A DNA stretch of 64,000 nt from Nymphaea colorata (GCF_008831285.2 NC_045145.1:15560802-15624801), one strand, 5' to 3'; counted from the stretch's first letter, positions 36,576 through 50,567 are shown. The notes: a model not told the origin generated them from the sequence alone. A program made the numbers and translations.

Positions 36576-39500
36576 GAGAGGTTAGTGCACCATCCCAAGA
36601 AATCAAACTTAGAAAGATTGACCAATACATATTTCAAGATATTGTGGAGACCCTTCTTACATCTTATTTTGGTTCCCAAGCGCCTGAATTCTCCTAGTTT
36701 TTTGGACCCTGGAGATTTGTTATCATGTCTTTTACCTCCCACAGCGCCCGAAAAAATCGAAGCCATCTTGATTTCTACAACACCATCATAAGTAGAAAGC
36801 TACAAGCTGGCCTAAAGCACAGGTCCCATGAGAACAGAGACCTCTAGCTAATCCATGTAAGGACACACCGGTCACAAATGGAAACTGTTTCATACCCACA
36901 AATCAAGCACAAAGGACCAAGACCTATGGGTCAACAAACCAGGCCCCCAATGTAGATTTTATGGGCTCTGAGTCCCAAAATGGGGAACCATATGAATGGA
37001 GTATACATCTCATTTTGCGGGTGGCAATAGTTAGCAATAATGGATCGTTGGTCGCATCCCAGAAAGATATTTCTGATACTGTGCAGCCCAATCTGCGCGA
37101 CCATGCATATAATGTGGGGGGAAAGGCAACGAAGGAATTCCACAGTGTTTGGGGCTTCTTCGTGTTCTCTTGAAGGTCAGAAAGTCCCACAAGTGTGTGA
37201 TAGAGACTGTGTAGTAGCGCTTGCTGCACAAATTTAGAAGGATGATCTGAAAAGAGTAAGCAGGGATGTCGGCAATACCCGTGACTCTCGAGCTGTGTTC
37301 ACGTGGGTCCTTTTTTTATATTCTTCAATTCCCGATTACTCTGGTTTTCTGGGTCTGCATAAATTCGATCTCTTTTCCATACCCACATCTCTAGAATTAT
37401 ATAATACAGTAGAAAGAGAGTCTCTCTCTCTCTCTCTCTCTCTCTGTCTGAAGGAAAAAAGATGCAGGGAATAGAAAGCCATTAAGGTCAAACTCCACGG
37501 TGACCAAAATCACAATATGGGGAAAAGAGTTTTGAGTGCAGAGGAAATGCATTCTTCCTTTTTTGTACTTACTTATAGGGTTTGATATTCGAATGGACTG
37601 ATTAGGCCCCAAGTGTGCACTAGTTGTCGTAGGTCCTTTTTAGACTTACAAGGCATGTCAACTCTTTGTTCATCTTTCAATGCCTAAAGGGCTATGGACT
37701 CGAAGCTGACCCTTACCTGCCTAGGATCAATTGATATATGGACGCTCTATCTTGAGTTCTTAACCTGTTGAGTTCTTAACCTGATGAAAAGATGACCGCT
37801 TCATTGAAGCAAACAAGGTCTCTAGGGGTCCAGTCTTTGGCCTGAGGCTTGATGGAAATCAAATCAAATCAGTCAGTAGGACTTCCGCTTTTCTAAGCAT
37901 CAGACGTAGATGAGCGTCCAGATCCAAACATTTTCAAAAACCAGATTCAGATTCATCTACCACCTGGCCAGGAAGTTAATGGGGACTCATAAAGTCCTCG
38001 ACCAACTCTGAGATATTGGTATAACAAAACTCTCATGAATGAACTTCTGTTAACATGGTAGCCGTCCCCCCTATCATTTTACAGTACACTACCGGGTGTA
38101 TCTGCCTTGCTACAGAAGTTCAGAAAAGTAAGATTGACCCTAGATCCGGCGGAAAGTAGAGGCTTTTTCTTTTGGGGAGGGCCAAATACAAATTTTTGCT
38201 CAAGCGTTTAGCCATTGAAATTTGTACGTCCCCTAGGTGGAAAACATATCAAAGAAACGAATTTGTGCTATTCGAAATTCCCTTCTGTCTGAAAGTTCTT
38301 GGGACATTTAATTCCTCACCTGATCCTTCACCTGCTTCTCTCACAGAACCTTTTTAAGTTGTTTTTATTGCTCTCAAAAGATATTCTCAATGTTGTAGAG
38401 CCGGGCAGGTCCAGTAGACAGCTTGATGATCATGGGTTCAAGCTTCATTGGGAGCAAAGCTCCGCGGAACCTGCACGCCTGAAAGTTTCTAATATATTAC
38501 TCGTCACCTGAAGAACCTTCCATTTCAGAGTTTTCAGTAGGTTCGATGACCGCGGCCTTGTCTCTCCAGGATCATAAAAAAATATCAGAAATCGGGGAGG
38601 TCTATAGCTAAGGACATAAAGGACCTTTCATGGAGGTGCAACTGTTGAGAAAGGTATCCTGGGTCCTCGTTATGCCTTTAACCAGAGTACCGATAGCCAT
38701 TAAATTGCATGAAGAAGGCGAGCCATCTTTTTGCGACGCCCGTATTGGAGAATGAGAAATTCAGTAATTTAATTCCTCAAGGCAAAGGCTAGAAGATTCC
38801 AAACCACAGTAAAAAAAGAAAGAGAGATAGAGAGAGAAAAGGAGGGTGAAAAACAAAGCAACAAACAAACAGAGAAGATCAGGAGGGTGGTGCAATAGAA
38901 GGGATTTAGTTAATGTGGCTTTCGCCCTCAGGACAACATGGGTCTTTGGAATTGTCCACAGAGTGAAAATGACATGGGAGAATTAAATGGAAGCGACAGA
39001 GTGACAGGCATAATTTACTATCGGACAGACATGTTCCTAGAGATAAATTATTTAATGATGATTACCCCATCATTCATTTTGCTTTTCGATCCGCTCTCTT
39101 TTTCTTTTTGTCACTAGTTATTCGAGGCGTGTAATATATTCGTTTTCCTGTTTTTTCTTTCTGGTTTTGACTAGACGACTCCGCCATGGAGAGGCCGTAC
39201 CGCATTCCACCCGTATTTAATCCTTTCGAGCGTTCCTTTTCTTGCTCTTTTGCAGAATTAATTATATACCGTCCTCCGATATGACTAATACCTAGCTGCC
39301 ACCATTAAAAAGAGCAAACGCTGGCCTACTGGAAGAGAGCTGCTCTCTCTCTCTGAATCATGCAGTGCATGTCAATTTAAGTGAAGGGTGGGGGAGATTT
39401 TTAGGTGTCAAAAGTGACATGTGAGTCTAGTTTTCCGAGGAGCAGATGGAGATGGAAAGGTGCTCTTCTGGTCGTTGAGTGTTTCTAGGGCTCAAAATTA

Positions 39501-42500
39501 TGAGATGTCACATACACACACATGGGAGGCCGGGTACAGAGAGAGATAGGTGGTGATTCTGAAGTTTTGATGAACTAAAACTCGAAAGGTATCTCTACTT
39601 TGACCCAACACTGAGAGTGAATAACCCGTAGTTTATTTACCTCGAGATTGAGAGGGAGATCAGGGTGTTTCGAAGTTTTTCGTGCTTCCAATTAGTTTTC
39701 TGGACATTTTCTGTCGTTCAATCCAGGTTGATGAATGAGTTAAGCATGCTCGATTCGTTAAAACCGAACCATGTGTGTGTATGTACGTTATCATATACTG
39801 GGCGGCTAGAATCGAATATTTTGTACTCCCCAAAGTATTATTATATATGCAGCATTAATTGTCAAGCCGATCATACCATATGCATGGTTTTATTGTGGTC
39901 TGCTTTGGCGTTACAACACTTTTCTATATCAGTTATTGGAATCCAAGATACATCTCTTTTACCCTGCATTGCAGCTGTCAATATTTTCAATTTCTAAAGG
40001 CAAACAAACTCTTTAATTAAAACTAGCCCTTGTAAAGCAAACTCTTGTTGCAAGTGGGATGTTATTATGCATGTCAGATTATGGAAATACTAGTTCTTGT
40101 ATGGGAATAACTTGATTTCACATTTAGAAAGGGCAGTGCTGAAATTGGCATGTGTCTAACGGACCCTGAACGATGTATGCTTTGATTTGTTTACAGCTAG
40201 CAATGTCAGAATATGATCCAAAAAGGAGATATTATGACACTACCTTCTATCATGAAGCAAAAGACATTTTACATTTCGAAGCAATTACTTTGTCATGTGA
40301 TATGTAAATTAAAGGGACAGCGTATTATTCCTTTCGGTTGCCTTTGATTTCAGATCAAGCCATTAAAATTTCAAGGGTTGGGAATCCACGGCCATGGGCT
40401 GATCACCCCATTCTCATGGGGGGAAATTTGTTAACAAGTAAACATGTAACCTGACGATCGTGGTTGGTACAATTTACAATGTTTATAAGGTTCCCACTTA
40501 TAGAATTTTCTAGTAAAATTACTTGACATGACTCAAGTCATGAACAGTACATTGATTTAAGGAGATAAAATTTTTATGCCAAAGAGCTTTATTGTGATCC
40601 CAACTTACGATTATCCATAGAGTTGTTCTTGTGAAATATGTCTCACAGGGGTCAAGTTGGACCCCAGGGTTCCACTGCTGCTTGTTGAGGAATTGGGAGT
40701 GGGTTAAATTTCTAACTGACTTCCAAAACAAGTCTTCCATTAAGATGGTTCGATCAGTAAGTACTTCAAACGACCTTATTTATGAGATGATCAACAGAAT
40801 GCAGCTCAATCACAAAGATCACTCAGAACAAAAAACAGCAACAAGGCTTCAATAGAGACAACAAGGGACGCTCGTGATATCCCATCACCTTGCCTACTTT
40901 CTGGGGTGACTAATGACTATACTCAATAAGCAGGGCCCTTACATCGAAGGAAAAGGAAACACATACACCAGGGCTCTTCAGATATTCGCACTGTAGTTGC
41001 AAGTAAATAATCAGGCAAAGAAATTAGGTTCCTCCAGCGTCTGTGCTTGTCCATAAATAACAGTGCAGATGCTAAATATGCTGCTTAAACAACACCGATG
41101 TTACTGATAAACCTCCAGAGCGGAAGCTGCATGCATCAGGAAAGTCTACTTTATTTATATCGTTCCCATCCACAAGCACATTAACATGCCATAATTATTC
41201 TTGCAATTATCAAAAGCAGTGCGTCCTTTTTCTTTCAGAATTGCCTGATCCGCAGACGCCCTTCGTTTGTTTATCTAAGATTTAAGCATTACTACTTCTT
41301 GGGACTAAACTCGCAACTTGCTTGCATGTAAAACGTTTTATACCAAAAGTCATGTCTCTTTCACCACATTTGTTGAGGAATACGAAAGCACGTATTAGAG
41401 TGTGTCGCGGCCATGAAGGCCATCACAGACGATCGGAATGGCATTTTACAGAGAAGGTGAAAAGCAGAGGAAGTTAAAACTAAAGGTACATCTCCAATTC
41501 CCCAATGTTAAAAGAAAGAAAAAGGCATAGGCATAGGAGTAAAGTGTGAAGGATTACAGCATCTTCGTGCTACGATAAAAGGGCAAAAGAAAGAGAGAGA
41601 GAGAGAGCATTTAATGCGAGCACCAGGCAGACTTTGACAGATGGGGATATGTGGGGCAGCTTTGCATGATTTTGTAATCCATTGCTTTATGATTGACATA
41701 CTTTGGTCACTCTCTCTCTACACCCCACGTAAGATTCTCTCTCTAGGACGCCATGCCATGATGACCTTATGATGGGCAATGGAGGTATAATCCGTTCCCT
41801 TCGAATTCTTCTTTTCCTTTTTTAAGTTTTTTGCTTGTACCAAAATCCCTTGACAGCAAGACTGCCTGTGCCACCTCGCTGCCCGAGGTGCCCGGAAGCG
41901 AAGGAAACGCAGAGGGCGACGGGGGCCGGAGTAAAAGAAACAGGATGCAGGGATTGGCTTCGCTTTAGTGGCCTGTTCGATCACATCCATGGCCAGCTTT
42001 CTTTTTTAGCTCATCTGTGAGAAAGGCCTCTCCTTTTTAGTTTAAAAAAAACATTTGTTTGTAACATTGTTTGATTTATCTGTGTAGATGTTGTATTTTT
42101 TCTGGCGTTTTGTGAGCGGAGAAGAGAGGGAGGGGGCGTGGAGAAAGGAGGCCTTCGTGGTGAGTGAGGTGACTTGACCTGACCCAACGACTGGATCGAG
42201 ACAAGACTCCTGACATGTCCTCCATGAACGACGCTGCCCGGACCTGCCTGCCCGGCATTTAAACCGGGGATTAAATGCGAGAGAATGCCGCGGGTCCACA
42301 CCCCAACCCCCACTTTCATTCTTCTTTTCTTCTTACATTATTTAGACCTTAAATATAAATCGACTGCTAACTGTTACTATCAATCCTTCACTATACATGT
42401 ATAGAGCGAGACACGTATATTATATACGTTGATTGTAGATATGCGGTTTGAAACATCCTGGCAAACGTGAAGTTTTCGAAGCAGATAATTGTGTTTGGGA

Positions 42501-43639
42501 AGCAAGAATTTGTGGATTATGTGCATGCTGAACTCCAACTTCAGTGCGTAGTAATTTCCAAAAAGAGGATAAAAGTTCATCATCTCACGTCGGATTTGCT
42601 TGAGGACTTGCACGAGTTGGGTATGATTAAATCCTGAAGATGGGAGTCTTTTCTTGCAGGATATGAATTGGGTAGTGCGGAACCTGCAGGTTAGGATCCT
42701 ACCTCCATTAGATTACATAAATTTATGTGTTTGATCAATGGCCTAAGCTCGAACCTGCTTCCTTATCTGCCTCAAGATAAAAAAAAGGACTCATTTCCAG
42801 ATCTCTCTGTGAAATCTTATTCCGCTTTATGAAACTCACCTAATCAAATCCGTCTCGGCTGTACGTCTAAACAATAGCAGGCCACTGACATCTGATGATC
42901 TGAGCTTGCGGAAAGTCAGCACAATATTCTATGCGAATGAGGAAGCAGAGAGGAAGCCTTGCTCAACTTTCAAAAATATCAGAGCACAAATGAAAAAAGA
43001 AAAAGAATAAAAGAGATCAGGAGCGTCTTGCTTGCAATTCCATGAGTCAGATACTGAAAAACTGAAACACCCAAATCGGGATTTTTGGGTTTCCTGATCC
43101 ATCGTTGCCTCCAGAGGCTTTTACTGTCACTTGAGGTCAAAAAGCTGAAGCTGGGCTGTTGTGGTGAACCCGGCTTTTAAGCCTAAAACTGAACGGAAGG
43201 ACATCAGGAAGGAACAATAAGGCAGGTTGCTCCATACAAATCAAAGCATGAGCTACGCATCATATTAACAAATTCCTCCTGATCCCTTTGGATTGGGTAA
43301 GAATCAGCACATTTCAGTCATGACCAGATTGGGTTGTAGCCCCAAACCAGACCAGAATCATCAATTCGAAGTGGTTATGGGGAATGACAGAAGGATACTT
43401 ACATTCATCTTTTCTTTTCTTTTTTCCTTGTTTGACATCTTTATGGGGTCACTCTTTTTGCAGCGCCGCTGTTAAAACATAAGAGCCATCCATCTTGAGA
43501 GATGGTCGTACGAAAAGGAAAGCAGTAATTTCTCTACCAGCATTGCCGCGATCACTACAGCGTTGCTGCATTCAAATACTGCGTAGAGAATGAGACTTTT
43601 CGATTCGTCTCCATGACTTGGAATCCTGCATCAATTACT

Positions 43640-43677
<38 letters not shown>

Positions 43678-44393
43678 CCAAGTCGCACGGACTCTTCACG
43701 TGCACCATACTTTTTTTTTTTTGTTTGCAATGATTTGACCGAACATAAACCATGCATATAATCACCCTTCCCACCACTATTCTCTTTTACAATGACACAA
43801 CAAGGGAGAGGGGGCGGTTGGCTTGTATTTCTTTATAATTTTATGGACCATTCACATTCTTTATGAGCTTTTAACATCACAAGAAAAAGACGTTGTAGGA
43901 TTTTGATGAGTCGATGGGAACAAGACTAGTGATTTTGTCTCCTCTACAAGCTCCTGTCTCTCTCATCTTTAAGCTAAATATGGCAACGTGCAAGGCCATA
44001 TGCAAAATAAAGGTGGCTTTATGTTCAAAAGGCAAACCTACCTTCTTCATCGAATCCTTTAAAATGGAAACAGAACTATTGACAACTCAAAATTTTCTTT
44101 TTGGTGTTAAATTTTCTTCTTCTTTTCTTTCCTTTCAAACAAGAAGAAAGAAAAATGGGCTATTGAAGGACCACATCCAAAATTGACAATATTGCCTGCA
44201 CCATCGTCGAGTCAAGATCCTCTGTTGATATCTCTCTAAATTGTATGCTTGGATTCCTTTGTGCCTTACCTTTGTTTGTTTGCTTCTGTCTCTCTCTATA
44301 TGTGGCAGCCTTCAATCCACATGAACCGACACCTTAATTCCTTTACCTTTTTCAGCCATCAAAATTCGCGATAAACAAGGTAAACTTTACCTT

Positions 44394-44449
<56 letters not shown>

Positions 44450-47400
44450 GATTGTAGACCAACTGAACTAAGGGTGCCCAAGCCGGTACCTTTCTATGCT
44501 GGACTGAGCCAAGAGTCGGCTCAAAGACGTTAACAAAAAGGAGAAAAGTGGACTTAAAGCATGATTGAGTTCTAGCAGCTAATATAATGTGGACTTTCAG
44601 CCTACCAGGGCCCCATATTGAATTGATTCATTTACCAAAGAATTATATTGTTCTGAAATTATAAACAGGAGGACGCAAGTATAAACCATACATGTTAACC
44701 GATCAGTAGCAATACATCGAGAGGCCTAGGGTTGGTGAAATCCTTGAGGTCCCCTCTATCCCTTCAGCTCTGACTTTATGGCAAGTGATGCTGCTTATAA
44801 TTGGTGATGCGGATGTGTCCCCTACCTCCTGGCAGCAGCCCTTGCACGACACGATAAATGTAAAATGTGCCTATTTTACAGTTTAATGAGCTATATTCGA
44901 TCCAATGTTACCAAAACCCTTTGAAAATGATATGTATCGACTGTACGCATTCAACATAGAATTGTTAAAGGTTAAACTATTAATATTGTTTATTGGTAGA
45001 TCGGTGTATCCACTCATACTGCGCTGTACTGGCCATCACATGGCTAGACATTTATCAATCCTTAAAAGGGGTCATTCCGAACCTCTTCTTGCATCATTTT
45101 TCCTGCCAATATGATGTGTATTGGCCAATACATACCGATACTTTTAACCATGTGAAACATATACAATAATTCATACAGGCGCCTTATTTAGTAACTCAGT
45201 ATGCAGAGTGATCTCTTTCTATGTAGATATATGTGCGTGTCCGTGTGAGTATGTTGCCAAGTTCTACCTTTATAGTACATGATGTTGCAATTCCCTACAT
45301 ATCTTGCGTTAATAATAGTTCTCTGTCATCAATCTAACCGTCTCATAAAAATTACCTGCAATTCAACAAGAGATTTCCAAAACTTCCCACAAGAGCAACT
45401 TGAGCTGATTGATCCGTCTGCAGGTAGAGAAATTTTTGCAATTTATAGAATTCATGGCTCATGCCTCCTAACCTTTACAGAGACTCTCTGCAGATTTGTC
45501 CTTGCACAAAATTTCAAGGAGACCTGAAATTTCATACGTCCAATAAGTGCTAGCCTTCTGCGCATAAGAAGAAACTTTGCATCTAGATTGGTCCCCTCAC
45601 TGCCATACAACGTCTACAATGGAGTCGGCTTTATTTTTTCAAATCACCAAGTGGATAATTTTCATGCAATAACTGTAGGATATGGTGCAGGGCCGGCCAA
45701 ATCCTCTTCAGATGTGGCTGTCCAAGATGGATCACACCGAGGTGAATGGTTTACCCATAAGATGGGACAAGTTTTCTTAGAAAAGAATGGCGAGTAATTG
45801 GCCTCACCAACCATGCCTTCAGGAAGAAACAAGAAAGGCATCTAGCTGCATGAGGAAAGGAAGGTAATGAGGACAGAGCAAGCAACCAAGGTGTGCATGT
45901 TCCTTGGAGGTTGAACTCCAAACAAGGTCGTTCAAGCTCATAAGCAGTAGCATCGATTTCCAACCTGAACTGTTAACTTCTCTCAAAATGGATTCTCCTC
46001 TCAAAGAAAAAATGTCAGAAGTTTCTATTTGCAAGATAGTAGGTTTTCTAATAATTTCTTAAAGAAATAAGAGTTTTTGAATGCGAAAAAGATAGGGATA
46101 TGGTAACCCCAATCCACCATGCATGACCATCGAAGACGGCCTCGTCCTGTCCGCAGTACCAAGACTGCGTACGGCTTCATCACCTCGAACTGTCCTTGAT
46201 TGTACTCTTCACTGTATAAGCTTAACATTCTAACGTGAATTGGGAAATTTCCCACCTTTACGTTTACAAATCAACCAGCTCATACTCACGGTGACTCCGC
46301 TCAAGCTTACGTGACAGCAAACAGCCATCTTCAAGTCAAATTGTTTGGGGCAACCCTGGATAGACAAACAAGTTCCTTTATAACCATAACTCTTGAGTCA
46401 CAATCATTCGACAAAATCAACTTCCAACTCCGTAGTAATAGGAATAGTAATAATAATCATCACCATCATCATATAATAACAAGAAGAAGCTAAGGTTTAG
46501 AAAGGAAATTGCAGCACTGTAGTTGGAACAAAGGTGACAAAGACATGGTCCAACCTATCCACTTCGAGCAAGCCATGATGTGAGCCTGTACAACAAACTC
46601 CACAACTAGCATTGATTGAATCACTTGTACCTTGTGGCGTCCTAAGCACACCATTTCTTACCTCCCTTTTGAATATGAACAGCAACTGATGTCCCTTTCT
46701 AGAGTTATGTAATGTTGAAGCAGCATCTCACTGGTTTTTTTCAATTTATTGCAAGGATACCGCACCTGGGTCGAGAGACTAGTCACTCGCCTTGGGCTGT
46801 AAAACCTTTCATGATAGCATCACTAGTTAAAAAGGCGTAAAAATAAAGAAACATGGACTGTTTCCAAAAGTTTACCGGTTTTTTACAGTTGTTTACATGC
46901 CAAGGGAAACTGGCATTTTTTTTATCAGGGGTGCAAACCAAAAAAGTGCATATTTGCTGTGCCACATTCATTGTTGTCCTATAAGTCTAACCCCCCAGTA
47001 CATTTCTTCTGCCACACAGAGAAAACATTCCCATTTCTTTGGCCTTATAGCAGAGGCATACGTCGGGCATTGAATTCTAGACTTGATCAGGCCAGTCCAC
47101 CTAACTTAGGTGTATGAAGCACTTGAGGGCACCAGCATACAAAATTGCTTTCCCCCCTTGAAGCTTCGGTCAATAAGTAGTAGTATCGCAAAGCCAAATT
47201 CTACTTATGAATAAATTTCTCTTTATTCTCAATATAACGAGGAAAGGGGGGAAAAAGAAAAGAAAATTCCTCCTTTTGCACGAGCTTTCCTGACACAAAC
47301 TTGCCGATCTAAAAGGACGCCCGATGAGCACATCTACAGTTCATAATTAGTCTGCATTTTCTTTCATCTTTTGCCTGCACCAGAACGTACAAGCCAGAAA

Positions 47401-48936
47401 TAACCTGTCAGGTAGACCACAAACATAGCTTATATTTTCACAATTAAGCTGTCAGACGCTCTTGGAGGGCTGGAACCTGAACTCACCTATGTAACAGAGG
47501 GACCTGATCGTCAAGCTATCTCAATTGAGTGCATGTGTAAAGTGACAAATGAAAAACAAACTCTGTAAGTCCATGACTTCAATAATTTCAGAAACAGGAA
47601 GACATGATGAAATTTCCGACAAAGAGGGGTCAGGTTCCCTGCTCTACAGATCCAAGAAAAAAAAAGAAAAAAACAGTACCGATACTTGAGTATTGTCTGC
47701 CAAGTAAAACCACTCATGACTTGTCCAACATTATCCGATGGTACCAACCAGTACTTTACAAGTTTGCTTAGGTGCATCGTCTATATTACAATACATATAG
47801 GACAAGGTAGCAAAGTTTCATATTTGTCATTAACTCATAACACTTGCAAACCTATAATACAATAGATCAAGGACATGTCCACAGCCACACTTTAGATCTG
47901 CATTTCCCATTTTATAAAACTAATCTGGTCGTAAAGCCTCTTTAGGTTAGAGGGAAGTCAGATTTTAAAGAGTGGAAAAATCGTCTGGAATTTGTATCCA
48001 CAACTAAAAACCCTTCTTTATCAGAATATTGAAGAGACAGAATTTATTAAATGTATGGTACATGTTACCATGGTCTGAAGAACAAGGAAGATGCCAGTAC
48101 ATGGAGCTTTCTCCACTACAACCTATTAAAAGAAAAGTGAGTTATCAGCTTCAGGGCGTCTTATAATGCCAATGGCGTTTGACATTATCCCCAACAAACA
48201 TTTTCAAAATTCAATATATTCAAAAGAAAACTTCAGTTGTCAAATATAACCAAGGGTACAATGTGAAATCGATTATTAATCAAAGTGGTGAGTAGGTGGA
48301 AGACTTCCATCTAGCATCCATGGTGAATAGCAGTATCTCGGCTGTTTTTGCTCTTTGTTTTCTAGTTACTTTCGGTTCCTATAAATGTTTTCAGATATTT
48401 TTGAACTCTTCTGGGGTTAAGACTCCGTTATCTAATCTTCCCAGGTACCTACTAGTTTAGATATGTAAGAAAAAGATATGACAGGTAAGCCTCATATTTG
48501 GACAACAATCGAAACCTAGCTATGTCTAGTAGAAACCATATCAACCAGGTCCAACATACGTCTGGAACTCTGTACAGCACACACATCTGGTTTTGTCAAC
48601 CAGGTTCTATAACAGGCTGGTGTTAAAAATCATCAGAAGCAAATTTTTCCGAACAAAAACCTGGTTGTTCAGGCAGTCCCAGGCTTACGTTGTCAACCTA
48701 TGTGACTAGCTTACTGTTCTCCCTTGTTGGTTGCCAGCTGACTACTCCACAGCTATGTAGTCAGCAATGCCATGGACTAGTTTGTCTACTAATGCCCACT
48801 AGTCGGTGAGTGATTGGTAGGTTTTCAGGTCATCCCACGTTTTGTTAGTTTTCTTTTTTGTGTAGAATGTGAATACCCACTTTAAGAACCATATATATCT
48901 ACATATACACATTCACATCTAATATTAAGCAGAAAG
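35463..48936. other. Long gene-free upstream region of KANADI, right part
   Basis: No supportable protein gene. It contains CT microsatellites at about 36538-36571, 37420-37446 and 43646-43673, and a 54-bp one at 44395-44449. A locally GC-rich patch at about 41840-42300 has open frames on both strands, but none shows recognisable motifs or clear splice-linked continuation. 46430-46475 is rich in AATAAT and CATCATCAC triplets. Confidence 0.5.
44395..44449. repeat. (CT)n microsatellite, about 54 bp
   Basis: Uninterrupted CT dinucleotides, the longest CT tract in the window. Similar shorter tracts occur at about 36538-36571, 37420-37446 and 43646-43673. Confidence 0.95.
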
Positions 48937-49035
48937 ATGCATGTGTGTGTGTCTGTGTGTGTATGTGTGTGTGTGTACGTGTGCATGTATGTATACGTGT
49001 GTGTGTGTGTGTGTGTGTGTGTACGTGTGCATGTA

Positions 49036-49075
<40 letters not shown>

Positions 49076-49085
49076 TGTGCATGTA

Positions 49086-49116
<31 letters not shown>

Positions 49117-49118
49117 AT
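48937..49118. repeat. GT-rich higher-order repeat (minisatellite of microsatellites)
   Basis: Three near-identical modules each contain the core TACGTGTGCATGTATGTATA (the first ends TATAC, the later two TATAT), separated by (GT)n runs of variable length. Module spacing is about 40-55 bases. Every frame reads through as Val-Cys or Thr-His, so the apparent proteins on both strands are artefacts of the repeat. Confidence 0.9.
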
Positions 49119-49258
49119 GTATGCATTTCTGTTTAATGTTAGATGTGAATGCACATATGTTTGCATTTGCATGTGTTTTCTCTGTATATATGTTTATGTA
49201 CATATGTCGATGTAGATCTTTTTATCAATTGTATTTTAGTCCAATGGCTTGTACTGAT

Positions 49259-49627
49259 TGTAACAACCCGACCCACTCATGGGCTCGGGCCCTTGGTTCG
49301 GCGGACCCCAACCTACCCCCCTAGCAGTTTCGGCTCCAACCCCAAAAAGGCTTGGAACCAAGACAATCATCTCATTAACGACTCCCCTTTATAAGTCTTT
49401 GAAGATCTCTCACAATTTACAGTGGCTCTGATACCACTGTAACAACCCGACCCACTCCTGGGCTCGGGTCCCTGGTTTAGCAAATCCCAACCCGGCCCCT
49501 AGCAGCTTTGTCTCTAACCTCAAAAAGGCTAGAAACTAGCACAACCATTTAATCAATAACCCCTTTTATAAGCCTTTGAAAATCTCTCACAATCTTCAAT
49601 ATGAGACTAAATTTCTGAGGTGTTACA
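49259..49627 (-). mobile_element. Near-empty LTR element: LTR, primer-binding site, LTR
   Basis: Read on the minus strand, an LTR-like segment (49627-49438, 190 bp) begins TGTAACACCTC and ends GGGTTGTTACA. It is followed by TGGTATCAGAGCCA (within 49437-49423), the classic primer-binding site complementary to the 3' end of initiator methionine tRNA. A second, 5'-shortened LTR copy (about 49422-49259) follows at once and also ends GGGTTGTTACA. There is no internal domain beyond the primer site. The flanking 5-mers are CTGAT (49254-49258) and CTTAT (49628-49632), 4 of 5 alike. This is a TRIM-like or internally deleted non-autonomous LTR retrotransposon. No gag or pol is present. Confidence 0.8.
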
Positions 49628-50176
49628 CTTATTCAGAACAAATGGTCCCAAACTATCTTTTATGAACCTTCGCCAACCTGTATCCAACTTCTGATCTTTT
49701 CAACTTAGGTCCACAAGGAAAGTGTGATCAATAGTAACTATGACAAACTTTGCAAAGAAGTTTCTTCGAAAAGATTCTATCATGATTTTCAGTTCTTCAT
49801 TCTCCAAAACACTCCTACATGATTCCAATAGTTCATTCTGACTCCTGAAGCCCTTGATGGCTCAAAGCAAGAAAGTGGTCTTGTGCACATATGAACTCCA
49901 ATGCTGCGTAAGCTAAAGATTCAACATCCCAAGTTTGAAAACCAAATTTGATATCTTTCCATTCCTCACCAAATCTCATGCTTAAGATGAAAAAATAATG
50001 AAGTTACATATACGTTCTTCACCTCAGATCAAGAGAACACATGAATTACTGCTTGTACTCTTCCTACATGATCTTAAATTAAACTAACAAAAACAGTTGG
50101 ACATAGGCACTTACTTAAATGCCACCAAGAAATGTTTCCAATATCTCTTACATGCATGTGCTTACTTGTTCTTCAA

Positions 50177-50226
50177 AATCTCGAGGGGACCATGGCCCCT
50201 GCCGGATCCCCCTGGCTCTGCCCCTG
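50177..50226. mobile_element. Truncated end of a GGGGCGGAGCC-type MITE
   Basis: Read on the minus strand from 50226 the sequence starts CAGGGGCAGAGCCAG, matching the termini of the elements at 84-268 and 61804-62025. I could not find the other terminus or a target-site duplication, so it is probably a fragment. Confidence 0.5.
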
Positions 50227-50347
50227 GGTGCAGGTACAAGTGTAGGCATGGTGCAAGTGCAAATGCTGATGGGAAACATTTTCAAAAAACTAGGGTATGA
50301 GGGCAAAGGCTTTGTTTATATATATAAATATATATGAGTGGGTGTAT

Positions 50348-50567
50348 GATGACTCTAGCTTTTCAGAGTCACCCAACTATCTAACCAGGGACGCCCATCT
50401 GAAGCAGATGGATGCTTGAGACTTGAGAGAACAAAAATGAGAAAAATGTGGTAACTAATATTAGATGATGTCACCTTTTTCTCCTTATTTTTCACTTAAT
50501 CATCTGTCATGTTGGATTAGACGGCCCTAGTTAAATGGTTGGGTGACTTTAAAAAGCCAGAGTCACC
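50348..50567. mobile_element. MITE with about 45-bp terminal inverted repeats, 220 bp
   Basis: The left arm, starting GATGACTCTAGCTTTTCAGA, and the inverted right arm, starting GGTGACTCTGGCTTTTTAAA, stay alike through GTCACCCAAC and on to CAGGG/TAGGG, about 45 bases with roughly 80% identity. The centre is AT-rich and non-coding. I could not find a convincing target-site duplication, so the superfamily is open. A transcript across it would fold into a long hairpin. Confidence 0.7.

Noticed and set aside
38400-38470. tRNA-like GGTTCAAGC sequence
   Set aside because: No cloverleaf pairing or A-box could be built around it; I found no tRNA gene in the window.
41718-42319. Possible GC-rich gene at 41.7-42.3 kb
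   Set aside because: Frames are open on both strands but show no family motif and no splice-linked continuation; base composition alone explains the openness.
48882-49324. Long Thr-His and Val-Cys open frames on both strands
   Set aside because: They are read-through of the GT/CA repeat; every frame is open because the repeat lacks stop codons.
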